Counted from the first letter of the stretch, positions 22,088-31,442 are shown. The stretch: 64,000 nt of DNA from Mycolicibacterium helvum (GCF_010731895.1 NZ_AP022596.1:744001-808000); one strand, 5' to 3'. The notes: a model not told the origin generated them from the sequence alone. Numbers and translations are program-made.

Positions 22088-22837
22088 CTACTGGGCGGCG
22101 CTCATGGCAAGGAATTCGCCGAGGTACCGGGGCGGTTTCAGGTTGAGCAGACGCGTGCGGTCGGCTTTGAGATCCTCGTAGGTGAGCGCGGCGACCTGAT
22201 CGGGCGTGTACGGCAGAGTCGACTCCGGAATTCCCTTGCGGACGAACCCGACACCTTGGTCGCACTTGAGGACGCCGACCAACAGATCGGGGCGGGTGCT
22301 GCGGAGTTCGACGATGGCTTTCCACACGTCGCCGTTCCAGATGCCGATCTTCAGCGGCCCGGACTGCTGCGCCATGAACTCGTCCCACGACTCGGCGCGC
22401 CGGCCGGCCAACTCGAAGGGCGGGTTGCAATCGTGCAGGAAGATGACGCCGTCGTCTTTCAAATAGCGCACGGTGTTCTCGACATCGCGCACGACCTGTT
22501 CGTAGGTGTGTAGCCCGTCGATCAGCGCGACGTCGACGGGGTGTTGTTCGAGCAACGCGGTCTCGTTTTCGAAGAAGGCGTCGCTGGTCACCTCGAAATA
22601 CTGCGTGACCCGCCCCTTGGCGTTGGCGAGCTCACGAGTGCGTTCGGTAAGACGGAAGGCCGGATCGACAGCGAACTTCACGTCGGCGCTGATTCGCTGA
22701 AAGGCCTGTCCGCGGGATACGCCGATCTCGAGATAGACGGGATTGGACCGCATGGCGAGCGCCTGCTGGACGGCCCTGATCCGGTTCACACCTGGCATTG
22801 CGTCCGCCAACATGACCAGACCCTGGTTGATATTCAC
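22088..22837 (-). CDS. SAM-dependent O-methyltransferase (Methyltransf_24-like)
   Basis: A 249-residue class I methyltransferase. The SAM-binding loop YLEIGVSRGQAFQRI lies near residues 34-48 and ALIDGLHTYEQVVRDVENT near 103-121. The family includes sugar O-methyltransferases of mycobacterial glycolipids. The GTG start has AGGA eight bases upstream. It precedes the glycosyltransferase in what looks like a two-gene unit. Likely role: O-methylation of a sugar of the lipopeptide. Methylation of a carboxyl end is an alternative worth considering because the NRPS has no release domain. Confidence 0.8.
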   Translation of the reverse strand: MNINQGLVMLADAMPGVNRIRAVQQALAMRSNPVYLEIGVSRGQAFQRISADVKFAVDPAFRLTERTRELANAKGRVTQYFEVTSDAFFENETALLEQHPVDVALIDGLHTYEQVVRDVENTVRYLKDDGVIFLHDCNPPFELAGRRAESWDEFMAQQSGPLKIGIWNGDVWKAIVELRSTRPDLLVGVLKCDQGVGFVRKGIPESTLPYTPDQVAALTYEDLKADRTRLLNLKPPRYLGEFLAMSAAQ

Positions 22838-22914
22838 GCGTGGTTCCTACCACAAAGATGTTGTGCAGCATGAGGGTTTCGGCCCACTGCCTGTTGCGGT
22901 AAGAATGGTCGGCT

Positions 22915-23415
22915 ATGTCGCGTTCCTTCGAGATCGTCAGCGAATCAACCGCCAGTGTCGAGGCGATTCATGCGGCGTTCGCCCGCGGGGACTACTGGGC
23001 GGACCGGTTGGCCGGCGACACCGCATCCACCTTGGACTCGCTGATCGTCGACGCCGACGGCGCGGTGGACGTGCACATCACCCAATATCTTGGTCGACAG
23101 ATGCTGCCGGGGCTGATAGCCAAAACTGTTCCCGGCGACCTGAAACTCCACTACCGCGAAACCTGGCGCGCAGCCGGTGACGGCCGGGTGCGAGGCGAGG
23201 TCAACGTGTCGGCGTCGGGTGGATTCGGATCGAGCCGCGCGGAGAATTGGCTGGCGCCGGTGGGCACTGCTTCGCAGCTGCGCACGGCGGTGAGGGTCGA
23301 GGTCAAGATCCCTTTGGTGGGCGGCCAACTCGAGAAGTCGATCGGTGCCGGTTTGGCCAAGAGCGTCCCCGCGACCTTGCACTACACCACGACGTGGATC
23401 GCCGAACACGGATAA
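22915..23415 (+). CDS. DUF2505 family protein
   Basis: A 166-residue protein of the actinobacterial DUF2505 family, which has an SRPBCC-like fold in the related lipid-binding proteins. It starts MSRSFEIVSESTASVEAIHA and contains GRVRGEVNVSASGGFGSS and a LHYTTTW end. It has no signal peptide and no obvious catalytic residues. It is divergent from the methyltransferase (77-bp gap) and reads toward the acyltransferases. Function unknown; it may simply be a conserved neighbour. Confidence 0.75.
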   Translation: MSRSFEIVSESTASVEAIHAAFARGDYWADRLAGDTASTLDSLIVDADGAVDVHITQYLGRQMLPGLIAKTVPGDLKLHYRETWRAAGDGRVRGEVNVSASGGFGSSRAENWLAPVGTASQLRTAVRVEVKIPLVGGQLEKSIGAGLAKSVPATLHYTTTWIAEHG

Positions 23416-23416
23416 A

Positions 23417-23459
23417 CCACCTCTTATTGACGCGAGCGAATGTAACAATGCCTCGACCC
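23417..23459 (+). promoter_or_regulatory. Repeated leader element before acyltransferase 1
   Basis: CCACCTCT, 16 bases, then TGTAACAATGCCTCGACCC. The same two blocks at the same spacing precede acyltransferases 2 and 3. The spacing is that of a -35/-10 pair. It sits 35-78 bp before the TTG start. Confidence 0.55.
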
Positions 23460-23494
23460 GTAGACGCGTCCGCCCAGTTAAGTAGGTAGTGATC

Positions 23495-25690
23495 TTGCGC
23501 CAGGCGCACAGCGTTAGCCCTACCGATAACCAGCAGACTCAGCGCCCCGAACAGAAGACATTCCGCGCGGATATCGAGGGCTTGCGCGCTGTCGCCGTAC
23601 TGGCGGTCGTCCTGTTTCACGCGGGCGTGCCGGGGATCGGCGGCGGTTATGTCGGCGTCGACGTGTTCTTCGTCATCTCCGGATTTCTGATCACCGGACT
23701 GCTCTGGCGTGAGGTGAGCGTTACCGGCACCGTGCGGCTGCGCAGCTTCTACGGCGCGCGAGCCCGCCGACTGCTGCCCGCCTCGGCCGTCGTCGGCATC
23801 GTCACCATGATCGCCTCGGCAATCCTGATGCCGCCCCTACTGGCTCGACCCTCGATCGGTGACGGCATCGCCAGCGCGCTCTATGTCAGCAATTACCAGT
23901 TCCTCGAACGGGGTATTGATTACTTCGCCAATCATGCGGCGACATCGCCCTTCCTGCATTACTGGTCGCTTGGCGTCGAGGAACAGTTCTACCTCGTGTG
24001 GGCGCCCATGTTGCTCGGCACTGCCTGGCTGCTCAGAGTGGTGCGCCGAGCACTACGACGTCCGCCAACCGTCGTCACGGCCTCCAAGCGCCCGTTCGTC
24101 GTGTTGCTGACGCTCGTCGTGATCGTGTCATTCGTACTGTCCTTTCTGGGGAGCTATATCCTGCCCGCCGCGGCGTTCTATTCGCTGCCCACCCGGGCGT
24201 GGCAGCTGAGCGTCGGCGGACTGGTTGCGTTGACCGCCGTTGGCTGGCAACGCCTTTCACCGCGGATCGTCACCACCATGAGCTGGGCCGGACTGGCCCT
24301 GATCGTGCTGGCCTGCGCGTGGTTGAGCCCCACCACCGTCTACCCCGGCGCCGCGGCCCTGCTGCCGACTTTTGGCGCAGCGATGGTCATCGCAGCCGGC
24401 TGCGCCACGCCGGCACACGGCGGTGGGTACCTGCTCGGGTTACCACCGATGCGAGCCATCGGCCGCATCTCATACTCCTGGTATCTATGGCACTGGCCCG
24501 TGCTCGTTCTCACCCCATTCGCGCTGGGCCACCCGCTCGGCCTAACCGGTCGGATCATCGCCGCGCTACTGTCCGCCCTACTGGCATGGCTGACTCTTCG
24601 TTATCTCGAGAACCCACTCCGATTCGCCGTGAAGGTCCGCAGTTCCGCGTGGCGCAGCCTTGGGCTGGGCGCGGTCGCGACCCTTGCCGCGGTGTCCGTC
24701 GGCGTTGGGCTCCTCACGTTGCTACCCGCCCCGGTCTCACACGGAGCGCCCGCAAAACCACTGGATTTCACCGAAGAATCAACGAGTGCAGGTGCCCCCC
24801 TCGCGGTCTACGATGCCGCGGTACGACGGGTCTTCACCCAGGTGCAGGCTGCCGTCGCAGCCTCGGCAGACCTCAAGTCCGTCCCGTCCAACCTGACACC
24901 ACCGCTGAGTCAAACAGTCGATGAGAAAGCCACCCTGGGGTTCGACGGGTGCTTGCGCGGGCCATTCGACAACGGACAGCCTGAATGCGCCATGGGTGAC
25001 ACGTCGTCATCGACTACGGTCGCGCTGATCGGTGATTCCCACGCCGCGATGTGGGCTCCGGCGTTTCAACAGGTCGCAACCCAACGGCATTGGCGGCTTG
25101 AATTGCTCGCCAAAGGCGCCTGCCCGCTGTTAGATGTGCCAACCTCCAATCCGCTGAGCCGTTTGGCTGAGTTGGCCCAACACTGCGAACAGTGGCGCTC
25201 AGAGACCCTGAGCCGGCTCGAGTCTGAGCGCCCACGCCTGATCGTGCTGAGCCTGTGGCATGGCTATGGGACGACCGAATCGCTCTCGGGATACCGGGCA
25301 TACGACGCCGCGTGGATCGACGGCCTTTCCCGCCTGGTAAAGCGACTGCGTGCCACCGGTACGCAGGTGCTGATGTTGGGCCCGATCCCAGATCCGCACT
25401 TTCATGTTCCAGCCTGCCTCTCGGGATTCCTCGATGACGTGCAAGCCTGCACCCCGACTCGATCGAGCGCGGTCGACGAAACGGGCATTGCAGCCGAAAC
25501 CGCCGCCACCAAAGCGGGCGGCGGTCAATACGTCGACACCACCGACCTGTTCTGCACGACCGAACGCTGCCCCGTCATCGTCAGCAACACGCTTGTCTAC
25601 CTTGATGCGAACCACATGTCGCCGGGATACGCCCGGGCGCTAGCCCCAGCAGCCGCGGCCTTGGCCGACCGAGCCCTCGCGCACGAGTAA
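23495..25690 (+). CDS. Membrane O-acyltransferase with SGNH domain, paralogue 1 (OafA/YrhL type)
   Basis: About 731 residues. The N-terminal acyltransferase-3 membrane domain shows DIEGLRAVAVLAVVLFHAG, FFVISGFLITGLLW, YWSLGVEEQFYLVW and SYSWYLWHWPVLVL. After the last membrane segment comes a long extracytoplasmic SGNH domain with ALIGDSHAAMW near 512 and YLDANHMSPGY near 704 (Ser and Asp-x-x-His). Such enzymes carry an acyl group, often acetyl, across the membrane to a hydroxyl of a glycan. I use the TTG at 23495 rather than GTG 23489 because all four paralogues have a TTG at this aligned position, with an AGGTAG-type ribosome site upstream. Predicted role: O-acylation of sugars of the lipopeptide outside the membrane. 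Confidence 0.9.
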   Translation: MRQAHSVSPTDNQQTQRPEQKTFRADIEGLRAVAVLAVVLFHAGVPGIGGGYVGVDVFFVISGFLITGLLWREVSVTGTVRLRSFYGARARRLLPASAVVGIVTMIASAILMPPLLARPSIGDGIASALYVSNYQFLERGIDYFANHAATSPFLHYWSLGVEEQFYLVWAPMLLGTAWLLRVVRRALRRPPTVVTASKRPFVVLLTLVVIVSFVLSFLGSYILPAAAFYSLPTRAWQLSVGGLVALTAVGWQRLSPRIVTTMSWAGLALIVLACAWLSPTTVYPGAAALLPTFGAAMVIAAGCATPAHGGGYLLGLPPMRAIGRISYSWYLWHWPVLVLTPFALGHPLGLTGRIIAALLSALLAWLTLRYLENPLRFAVKVRSSAWRSLGLGAVATLAAVSVGVGLLTLLPAPVSHGAPAKPLDFTEESTSAGAPLAVYDAAVRRVFTQVQAAVAASADLKSVPSNLTPPLSQTVDEKATLGFDGCLRGPFDNGQPECAMGDTSSSTTVALIGDSHAAMWAPAFQQVATQRHWRLELLAKGACPLLDVPTSNPLSRLAELAQHCEQWRSETLSRLESERPRLIVLSLWHGYGTTESLSGYRAYDAAWIDGLSRLVKRLRATGTQVLMLGPIPDPHFHVPACLSGFLDDVQACTPTRSSAVDETGIAAETAATKAGGGQYVDTTDLFCTTERCPVIVSNTLVYLDANHMSPGYARALAPAAAALADRALAHE

Positions 25691-25708
25691 CGGCGAACAC
25701 ATCCAAAA

Positions 25709-25751
25709 CCACCTCTCGCGGCAGCGCGCGGGTGTAACAATGCCTCGACTC
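25709..25751 (+). promoter_or_regulatory. Repeated leader element before acyltransferase 2
   Basis: CCACCTCT, 16 bases, then TGTAACAATGCCTCGACTC; second copy of the leader element, identical in spacing to the one before acyltransferase 1. Confidence 0.55.
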
Positions 25752-25786
25752 AAATTGACGCATTCGCTGATTGCAGGTAGGTGACA

Positions 25787-27979
25787 TTGGCCCACGCCGA
25801 CAGTCTGAGAGCTAGCGAAGGACGGCAAAGTCGGCGCTCCGAACAGGACTACTTTCGCCCGGACATCGAGGGTTTGCGCGCAGTCGCGGTGACGGCCGTG
25901 GTGCTGTTCCACGCTGCGGTACCCGGCATCGGTGGCGGCTACGTGGGTGTCGACGTGTTCTTCGTCATCTCGGGGTTCCTGATCACCGGCCTGCTGTGGC
26001 GTGAGGTGAGCAGGACCGACACTGTGCGCCTACGCAACTTCTATGGCGCTCGGGCCCGCCGACTCCTCCCAGCGTCGGCAGCGGTCGGTGTCGTCACCGC
26101 GATCGGCGCGGCTGTCCTATTGCCCCCGCTACAGGCCAGAACGGTCCTTGTCGACGGCATCTACAGCGCGCTCTATGTCAGCAATTACCGCTTCGTCCTC
26201 CAAGGGGTCGACTACTCAGCCGCTTCCCTTCCGCCGTCTCCATTCCTGCATTACTGGTCATTGGGCGTCGAGGAGCAGTTCTACCTGGTGTGGGCGCCGT
26301 TGTTCCTCGGTACGGCGTGGCTGGTCAGGCGAAGGCACCGGGCTCGACAGGACACAAGCTCCCGCGGAAATCCCTCGCGCAGGGCGTATTTGGCCGTCCT
26401 GACGCTGGTTGCGACGATTTCTCTCGCACTGTCGCTGGCTATCTCGTACTGGGCACCATTTGTGGCATTCTTTTCACTGCCCACCCGAGCCTGGCAGCTA
26501 GCCACCGGCGGGCTGGTCGCTCTGACCGCCGGCCAATGGCGCCGCATGTCACCACGCGTCGCCGCGATCACCGGATGGGCGGGGCTGGCGGTCATTCTGG
26601 TCGCCTGCGTCTGGTTGACCGCGGCCACCCTCTATCCCGGTGTCGCCGCACTGTTGCCCACTCTGGGCGCGGCACTCGTGATCGGCGCCGGTTGCGCGAC
26701 CCCGCAGCGCGGGTGCGGTCGCCTACTGGTCCTGCCACCGATGCGCAGCATCGGTCGGATCTCCTACTCGTGGTATCTGTGGCACTGGCCGGTGCTGATA
26801 TTCGCGCCAATACTCCTGGGCCACTCGTTGGGGCTGGGGGCCAGGCTCAGCGCGGCGCTACTGTCGGCAGGGCTGGCAGTTCTAACGCTGCGATTCATCG
26901 AGAACCCACTGCGTTTCGCCCCTACGATCCGCGACTCTGCGGGGCGGAGCCTGTGTTTAGGCGCGATCGCAACTGTTATCGCAGTGTGCGCGGGAGTAGC
27001 ACTGCTGCGCGTGGTGTCCGTACCGGTCGGGCTCGGCGCACCGGTTGCGCCACTGAACTTCAGCCAATTACCAAGGCCGCAAGCCAACTGGAACGTCGCC
27101 GATTACGATGCCGCGGTGCGCCAGGGTTTCGCCGAGGTGCAAGCCGCAGTTGTTGCCTCGGCCGACCTCAAGGTCGTCCCATCCAACCTGGAACCTCCGC
27201 TCGCGGACGCGGCAGCCGAACTTGGCGACCTGTACGTCAGCGGCTGTTTGCTTGCCGGTTGGCAGGCCAACCCACACGAATGCGCCGCGGGCGACACCTC
27301 GTCACCGACGACGGTGGCCGTTGTCGGCGACTCACACGCCGCCATGTGGAATCAGGCCTTCCGTAAAGTTGCCGACCAGCGGGGCTGGCGACTGGAGATG
27401 CTGGTCAAAGCGGGTTGCCCTTTGTTGGATTTGCCCATCCGAAGCCCGCAGTTGCATCGGGAGTACACCGAATGTGAGCAGTGGCGCCCTCAGGTCCTCG
27501 ACCGGCTGAGGGCCGAGCACCCACGTTTGGTGGTCGTGAACATGTCGCGCCAATACGGCGTTGACTCCGGATACGCTTCCGGTATCGCCTCATACGGTCC
27601 GGCGTGGATCGACAGCCTGACAGCTCTGGTGCGGCAGCTGCGCGACACCGGCGCCGAGGTGCTGGTGCTCGGGCCGGTGCCCGATCCCCAGTCAGCGCCC
27701 ACCTGCCTATCCGCCCACCTCGATGACGCAACGGCGTGCTCGCCCGCAAGAGCGACCGCCGTCAACCAGTCTGGTATCGCCGCCGAGGCGGCGGCGACCA
27801 AAGCCGGCGGCGGACAATACGCCGATCTCACCGATCTCTTCTGCACCGTTGACCGTTGCCCGGTCATTGTTGGCAACACCTTGGTCTACGTCGAAAAACA
27901 CTTGACCATCGAATACGTTCGGCTGTTGACGCCTGTCATGGGCGCTTTGATGGACCGGGCGATCGCCGTGGGCCGGTAG
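25787..27979 (+). CDS. Membrane O-acyltransferase with SGNH domain, paralogue 2
   Basis: About 730 residues, same architecture as its neighbours: DIEGLRAVAVTAVVLFHAA, FVISGFLIT, HYWSLGVEEQFYLVW, SYSWYLWHWPVLIF, then GDSHAAMW. The C-terminal catalytic motif is aberrant: where the paralogues have an Asp-x-x-His (LDANH, MDVSH, VDLFH) this one reads VYVEKHLTIEY, one residue shorter with Glu instead of Asp. The SGNH activity may therefore be lost or changed. Its first 195 bp of shared coding sequence (25816-26010) are identical to paralogue 3, pointing to recent gene conversion. Start taken as the conserved TTG, preceded by AGGTAGGTGACA. Confidence 0.88.
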   Translation: MAHADSLRASEGRQSRRSEQDYFRPDIEGLRAVAVTAVVLFHAAVPGIGGGYVGVDVFFVISGFLITGLLWREVSRTDTVRLRNFYGARARRLLPASAAVGVVTAIGAAVLLPPLQARTVLVDGIYSALYVSNYRFVLQGVDYSAASLPPSPFLHYWSLGVEEQFYLVWAPLFLGTAWLVRRRHRARQDTSSRGNPSRRAYLAVLTLVATISLALSLAISYWAPFVAFFSLPTRAWQLATGGLVALTAGQWRRMSPRVAAITGWAGLAVILVACVWLTAATLYPGVAALLPTLGAALVIGAGCATPQRGCGRLLVLPPMRSIGRISYSWYLWHWPVLIFAPILLGHSLGLGARLSAALLSAGLAVLTLRFIENPLRFAPTIRDSAGRSLCLGAIATVIAVCAGVALLRVVSVPVGLGAPVAPLNFSQLPRPQANWNVADYDAAVRQGFAEVQAAVVASADLKVVPSNLEPPLADAAAELGDLYVSGCLLAGWQANPHECAAGDTSSPTTVAVVGDSHAAMWNQAFRKVADQRGWRLEMLVKAGCPLLDLPIRSPQLHREYTECEQWRPQVLDRLRAEHPRLVVVNMSRQYGVDSGYASGIASYGPAWIDSLTALVRQLRDTGAEVLVLGPVPDPQSAPTCLSAHLDDATACSPARATAVNQSGIAAEAAATKAGGGQYADLTDLFCTVDRCPVIVGNTLVYVEKHLTIEYVRLLTPVMGALMDRAIAVGR
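25816..26010. repeat. Identical 195-bp segment shared by acyltransferases 2 and 3, copy 1
   Basis: Matches 28097-28291 without a mismatch seen by eye (offset 2281). Beyond both ends the genes diverge quickly. It encodes the first membrane segments with the EGLRAVAVTAVVLFHAA and VFFVISGFLIT motifs. Confidence 0.85.
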
Positions 27980-27988
27980 AGAGCGAAT

Positions 27989-28031
27989 CCACCTCTTATG
28001 GCCGCATCCAGGTGTAAGAATGCCTCGACTC
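27989..28031 (+). promoter_or_regulatory. Repeated leader element before acyltransferase 3
   Basis: CCACCTCT, 16 bases, then TGTAAGAATGCCTCGACTC; third copy, with one base changed in the TGTAA-AATG block and the same spacing. Confidence 0.55.
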
Positions 28032-28067
28032 AATTGACGCATCAGACTATTACGCAGGTAGGTGACA

Positions 28068-30260
28068 TTGCCCCACGCCGACAGCCTTAGCGCCACCGAA
28101 GGACGGCAAAGTCGGCGCTCCGAACAGGACTACTTTCGCCCGGACATCGAGGGTTTGCGCGCAGTCGCGGTGACGGCCGTGGTGCTGTTCCACGCTGCGG
28201 TACCCGGCATCGGTGGCGGCTACGTGGGTGTCGACGTGTTCTTCGTCATCTCGGGGTTCCTGATCACCGGCCTGCTGTGGCGTGAGGTGAGTGGGACCGG
28301 CTCGGTCCGGCTTCGCAAGTTCTACGGAGCCCGCGCCCGCCGGCTGCTGCCCGCGTCGGCCACAGTCGGCATCATCACGATGGTCGCCTCGATCCTGCTG
28401 TTGCCGCCGCTTCGGGTCCCAACGGTTCTCTACGACGGCATCGCCAGCGCGCTCTACGTCGGCAACTACTGGTTCATCATCGACAACATCAACTATTTCT
28501 CCGACACCCTGTCGCCGTCGCCGTTCCTGCATTACTGGTCTTTGGGAGTCGAGGAGCAGTTCTACCTGGTGTGGGCGCCGCTCATCCTCGGCACCGCATG
28601 GGTCATCCGGCGGTTTCGAAGGAACAGAGCACGAGCCATCGCGTCGTCGCGACGCCCGTATCTCGTGGTCCTCGGACTGGTCACCGTCCTGTCTTTCGCG
28701 ATGTCGCTGGTGATCACTTACGTCGTACCCGCGATGGCGTTCTTTTCACTGGCCACGCGCGCCTGGCAGTTGGCCATCGGCGGACTGGTAGCGCTGACCG
28801 CCCTTCACTGGCAGCGTCTCTCACCCCGGACGGCGGCGATCGCCGGCTGGGCCGGTCTCGGCATGATCGTGCTCGCCTGCGTGTGGTTCACCTCGGCCAC
28901 ACCGTTTCCGGGTACGGCGGCACTGTTGCCGACCCTCGGCGCGGTGCTGGTGATCGGCGCCGGTTGCGCCATCCCGTCGCAGGGCTGCGGGCAGTTCCTG
29001 GGCACCTCGCCAATGCGTTTCATCGGCCGCATCTCCTACTCGTGGTACCTGTGGCACTGGCCGGTGCTGGTACTCGCACCTGCCCTGCTCGATCACGAGT
29101 TGGGTCTGGCCGAACGGATCATCGCCGCCCTGCTCGCCGCGGGGCTGGCCTGGCTGACCCTGCGCTATCTCGAGAACCCGCTGCGCTTCGCCCCGAAGAT
29201 CCGCGACTTCCCTTGGCGCAGCATCGGTCTGGGCGCGGCGGCCACCGCAATCGCGGTCGTTGTCGGCCTCGGGCTGTTGAAGGTCGTGCCCACCCCGGTC
29301 GGTCCCGGCGCACCGGCCAAGGCCGTGGCCTTCACCGCCACGCCGGCGCTGGCGGCGGGTTCCGATACCCGCGCCTACGACGCCGCCGTCGTGCAGACCG
29401 TCGCTCAGGTGCAGACTGCGCTTGCGGCTGCTCTCGACGTCAAGGCCGTCCCGTCGAATCTGAATCCGCCGCTCGACAACTTGTCTGGCGAGCAGCGCAA
29501 CATCACCTACAACGGCTGTCTGCGCACACCGTATGAAAGCGGACAGCCCGACTGCGTGATGGGTGATACGACATCGCCAACTACCGTGGCCCTGATCGGC
29601 GACTCACATGCCGCGATGTGGATGCCGGCCTTCCAAGAGCTCGCCACTCAACGGCGTTGGCGGCTGCAACTAATGGCCAAGGAGGCCTGCCCGATCATGG
29701 ACGTGGCGGTCGGCACGGCCTTCCGCCGCCTGATCGAATCCTTTCAATTCTGCGAACAATGGCGCGCCGAGGTCATGGCCCGGCTGAAGGCCCAACCGCC
29801 CCGACTGGTCGTGGTGAGCGTGTTTCGCGGGTATGGGTTCGACGAGGAAATGACCGGCTTCAAGGCGTACAACCCCGCCTGGATCGAGAGCCTGACGCGA
29901 CTCGTGCGACAGCTCCGCGACACCGGCACACAGGTGCTGGTGCTGGGCCCGATCGCAAGCCCGCACTCAAACGTGCCGATCTGCCTGTCCGGCCATCTCG
30001 ATGACGCGACGGCCTGCGCGCCGTCCCGGTCGACCGCGGTGAATCAATCCGGCATCACCGCCGAAGCTGCCGCGACCGCGGCCGGCGGCGGTCAATACGC
30101 CGATCTGAGCGACCTGTTCTGCACCACAGAACGCTGCCCCGTCATCGTCGGCAATACGTTGATCTATATGGACGTGAGCCACTTGTCCACGCCCTATTCC
30201 CGGCAATTGGCACCGGCCATGGGGGCGTTGACCGACCGCGCGCTCGCTCGCGGCCAGTAA
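28068..30260 (+). CDS. Membrane O-acyltransferase with SGNH domain, paralogue 3
   Basis: About 730 residues with the acyltransferase-3 membrane domain (DIEGLRAVAVTAVVLFHAA, HYWSLGVEEQFYLVW, SYSWYLWHWPVLVL) and a C-terminal SGNH domain with ALIGDSHAAMW and IYMDVSHLSTPY, so Ser and Asp-x-x-His are all present. The TTG start follows AGGTAGGTGACA. It ends 15 bp before the epimerase gene, whose ribosome site lies in that gap, so the two are probably co-transcribed. Likely acetylates or acylates a sugar hydroxyl of the lipopeptide on the outer face of the membrane. Confidence 0.9.
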   Translation: MPHADSLSATEGRQSRRSEQDYFRPDIEGLRAVAVTAVVLFHAAVPGIGGGYVGVDVFFVISGFLITGLLWREVSGTGSVRLRKFYGARARRLLPASATVGIITMVASILLLPPLRVPTVLYDGIASALYVGNYWFIIDNINYFSDTLSPSPFLHYWSLGVEEQFYLVWAPLILGTAWVIRRFRRNRARAIASSRRPYLVVLGLVTVLSFAMSLVITYVVPAMAFFSLATRAWQLAIGGLVALTALHWQRLSPRTAAIAGWAGLGMIVLACVWFTSATPFPGTAALLPTLGAVLVIGAGCAIPSQGCGQFLGTSPMRFIGRISYSWYLWHWPVLVLAPALLDHELGLAERIIAALLAAGLAWLTLRYLENPLRFAPKIRDFPWRSIGLGAAATAIAVVVGLGLLKVVPTPVGPGAPAKAVAFTATPALAAGSDTRAYDAAVVQTVAQVQTALAAALDVKAVPSNLNPPLDNLSGEQRNITYNGCLRTPYESGQPDCVMGDTTSPTTVALIGDSHAAMWMPAFQELATQRRWRLQLMAKEACPIMDVAVGTAFRRLIESFQFCEQWRAEVMARLKAQPPRLVVVSVFRGYGFDEEMTGFKAYNPAWIESLTRLVRQLRDTGTQVLVLGPIASPHSNVPICLSGHLDDATACAPSRSTAVNQSGITAEAAATAAGGGQYADLSDLFCTTERCPVIVGNTLIYMDVSHLSTPYSRQLAPAMGALTDRALARGQ
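28097..28291. repeat. Identical 195-bp segment shared by acyltransferases 2 and 3, copy 2
   Basis: Partner of 25816-26010. The third tandem paralogue (23495) is clearly diverged over the same stretch, so the identity is not explained by selection on the motif alone. Confidence 0.85.
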
Positions 30261-30275
30261 TCAGGAGGCTTTATC

Positions 30276-31331
30276 TTGTCAAGATCAGTGCTCATAACCG
30301 GCGGGGCGGGATTCATCGGATCCACTCTCGCGCGCCGTCTCGTCGAGGCGGGCTACGACGTGGCCGTGATGGACATCCTCCACCCGCAGGTGCACGCCGC
30401 GGGCGCAGCAATCGACCTGCCGACCTCGGTGCGGTTGTTCACCGGCGATGTCACTCACGCACCCGACTGCGATGCCGTGCTGCGCCTGTTCAAGCCAGCC
30501 CAGATCGTGCATCTGGCAGCGGAAACCGGTACCGCACAGTCGCTTTCGGAGGCTAACCGCCACGGTTCGGTCAACGTCGTGGGAACGACGCAACTGCTCG
30601 ATGCGCTGAGCCGCTGCGGGCATGTGCCCGACCAGCTGGTGTTGGCGTCGTCGCGGGCCGTTTATGGCGAAGGCGCCTGGCAATCCGGCACCGACATCTT
30701 CTACCCGCACCCGCGCAGCCATGCTCAGCTCGCCGCGGGCATCTGGGACCCGCAAGGCCCCACCGGCGATCCCGCCATTCCGCTTGCGAGCAGCGCAGAA
30801 CGTACCAGTCCCCGGCCCACCAACATCTATGCCGCGACCAAGCTCGCCCAGGAACACATCCTGGCGGCATGGGCGACAGCGCATGACACCAAGCTCAGCG
30901 TGCTGCGTCTGCAAAATGTCTACGGACCGGGCCAGTCGTTGACGAACTCCTACACCGGCATCGTCGCGCTGTTCGCCAGGCTGTCCCGGGAGAAGCAGGC
31001 CTTGGAGGTCTACGAGGACGGCAGGATCGTGCGCGATTTCGTCTACATCGACGATGTGGTCGAGGGGCTCTTCGCAGCTATCGAAAGTCCCGCGGCGCCG
31101 TCGCGCTACATCGATATCGGGTCGGGTGTCGCGACCACCATCCATGAGCTCGCGCAACAACTCGCAGCGATCTGCGGCGCTCCCGAACCGGTGGTCGTCG
31201 GAAAATTCCGCGACGGTGACGTTCGCGCGGCGCGGTGTGACATCGAGTCGGCTACCAACGAACTCGGCTGGCGTCCGAAGTGGTCTCTCGAAGAAGGCAT
31301 GCGCGCACTCCTCGACTGGATCGGCAAATAA
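30276..31331 (+). CDS. Extended-SDR nucleotide-sugar 4-epimerase (dTDP-L-rhamnose 4-epimerase-like)
   Basis: A 351-residue extended short-chain dehydrogenase/reductase. NAD-binding GGAGFIGS lies near residues 8-15, catalytic YAATK near 185, and ASSRAVYGEG precedes a 50-residue insertion with FYPHPRS. I recall that insertion from proteins annotated as dTDP-L-rhamnose 4-epimerases, which make dTDP-6-deoxy-L-talose, a known GPL sugar. The TTG start has AGGAGG seven bases upstream. With the rmlABCD genes at the other end of the locus, this suggests both L-rhamnose and 6-deoxy-L-talose as building blocks. The exact epimerisation is inferred. Confidence 0.75.
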   Translation: MSRSVLITGGAGFIGSTLARRLVEAGYDVAVMDILHPQVHAAGAAIDLPTSVRLFTGDVTHAPDCDAVLRLFKPAQIVHLAAETGTAQSLSEANRHGSVNVVGTTQLLDALSRCGHVPDQLVLASSRAVYGEGAWQSGTDIFYPHPRSHAQLAAGIWDPQGPTGDPAIPLASSAERTSPRPTNIYAATKLAQEHILAAWATAHDTKLSVLRLQNVYGPGQSLTNSYTGIVALFARLSREKQALEVYEDGRIVRDFVYIDDVVEGLFAAIESPAAPSRYIDIGSGVATTIHELAQQLAAICGAPEPVVVGKFRDGDVRAARCDIESATNELGWRPKWSLEEGMRALLDWIGK

Positions 31332-31442
31332 CCGAGCGCCCGCTCAACCCCCGCTCAACCTCCGAAGAGATAGGTCATCGTCTTGAGTTCCTCGGTTGCG
31401 ACCAAGTCGTCGCTACTCGACCCGAAGCCACGCCGCTCACGC

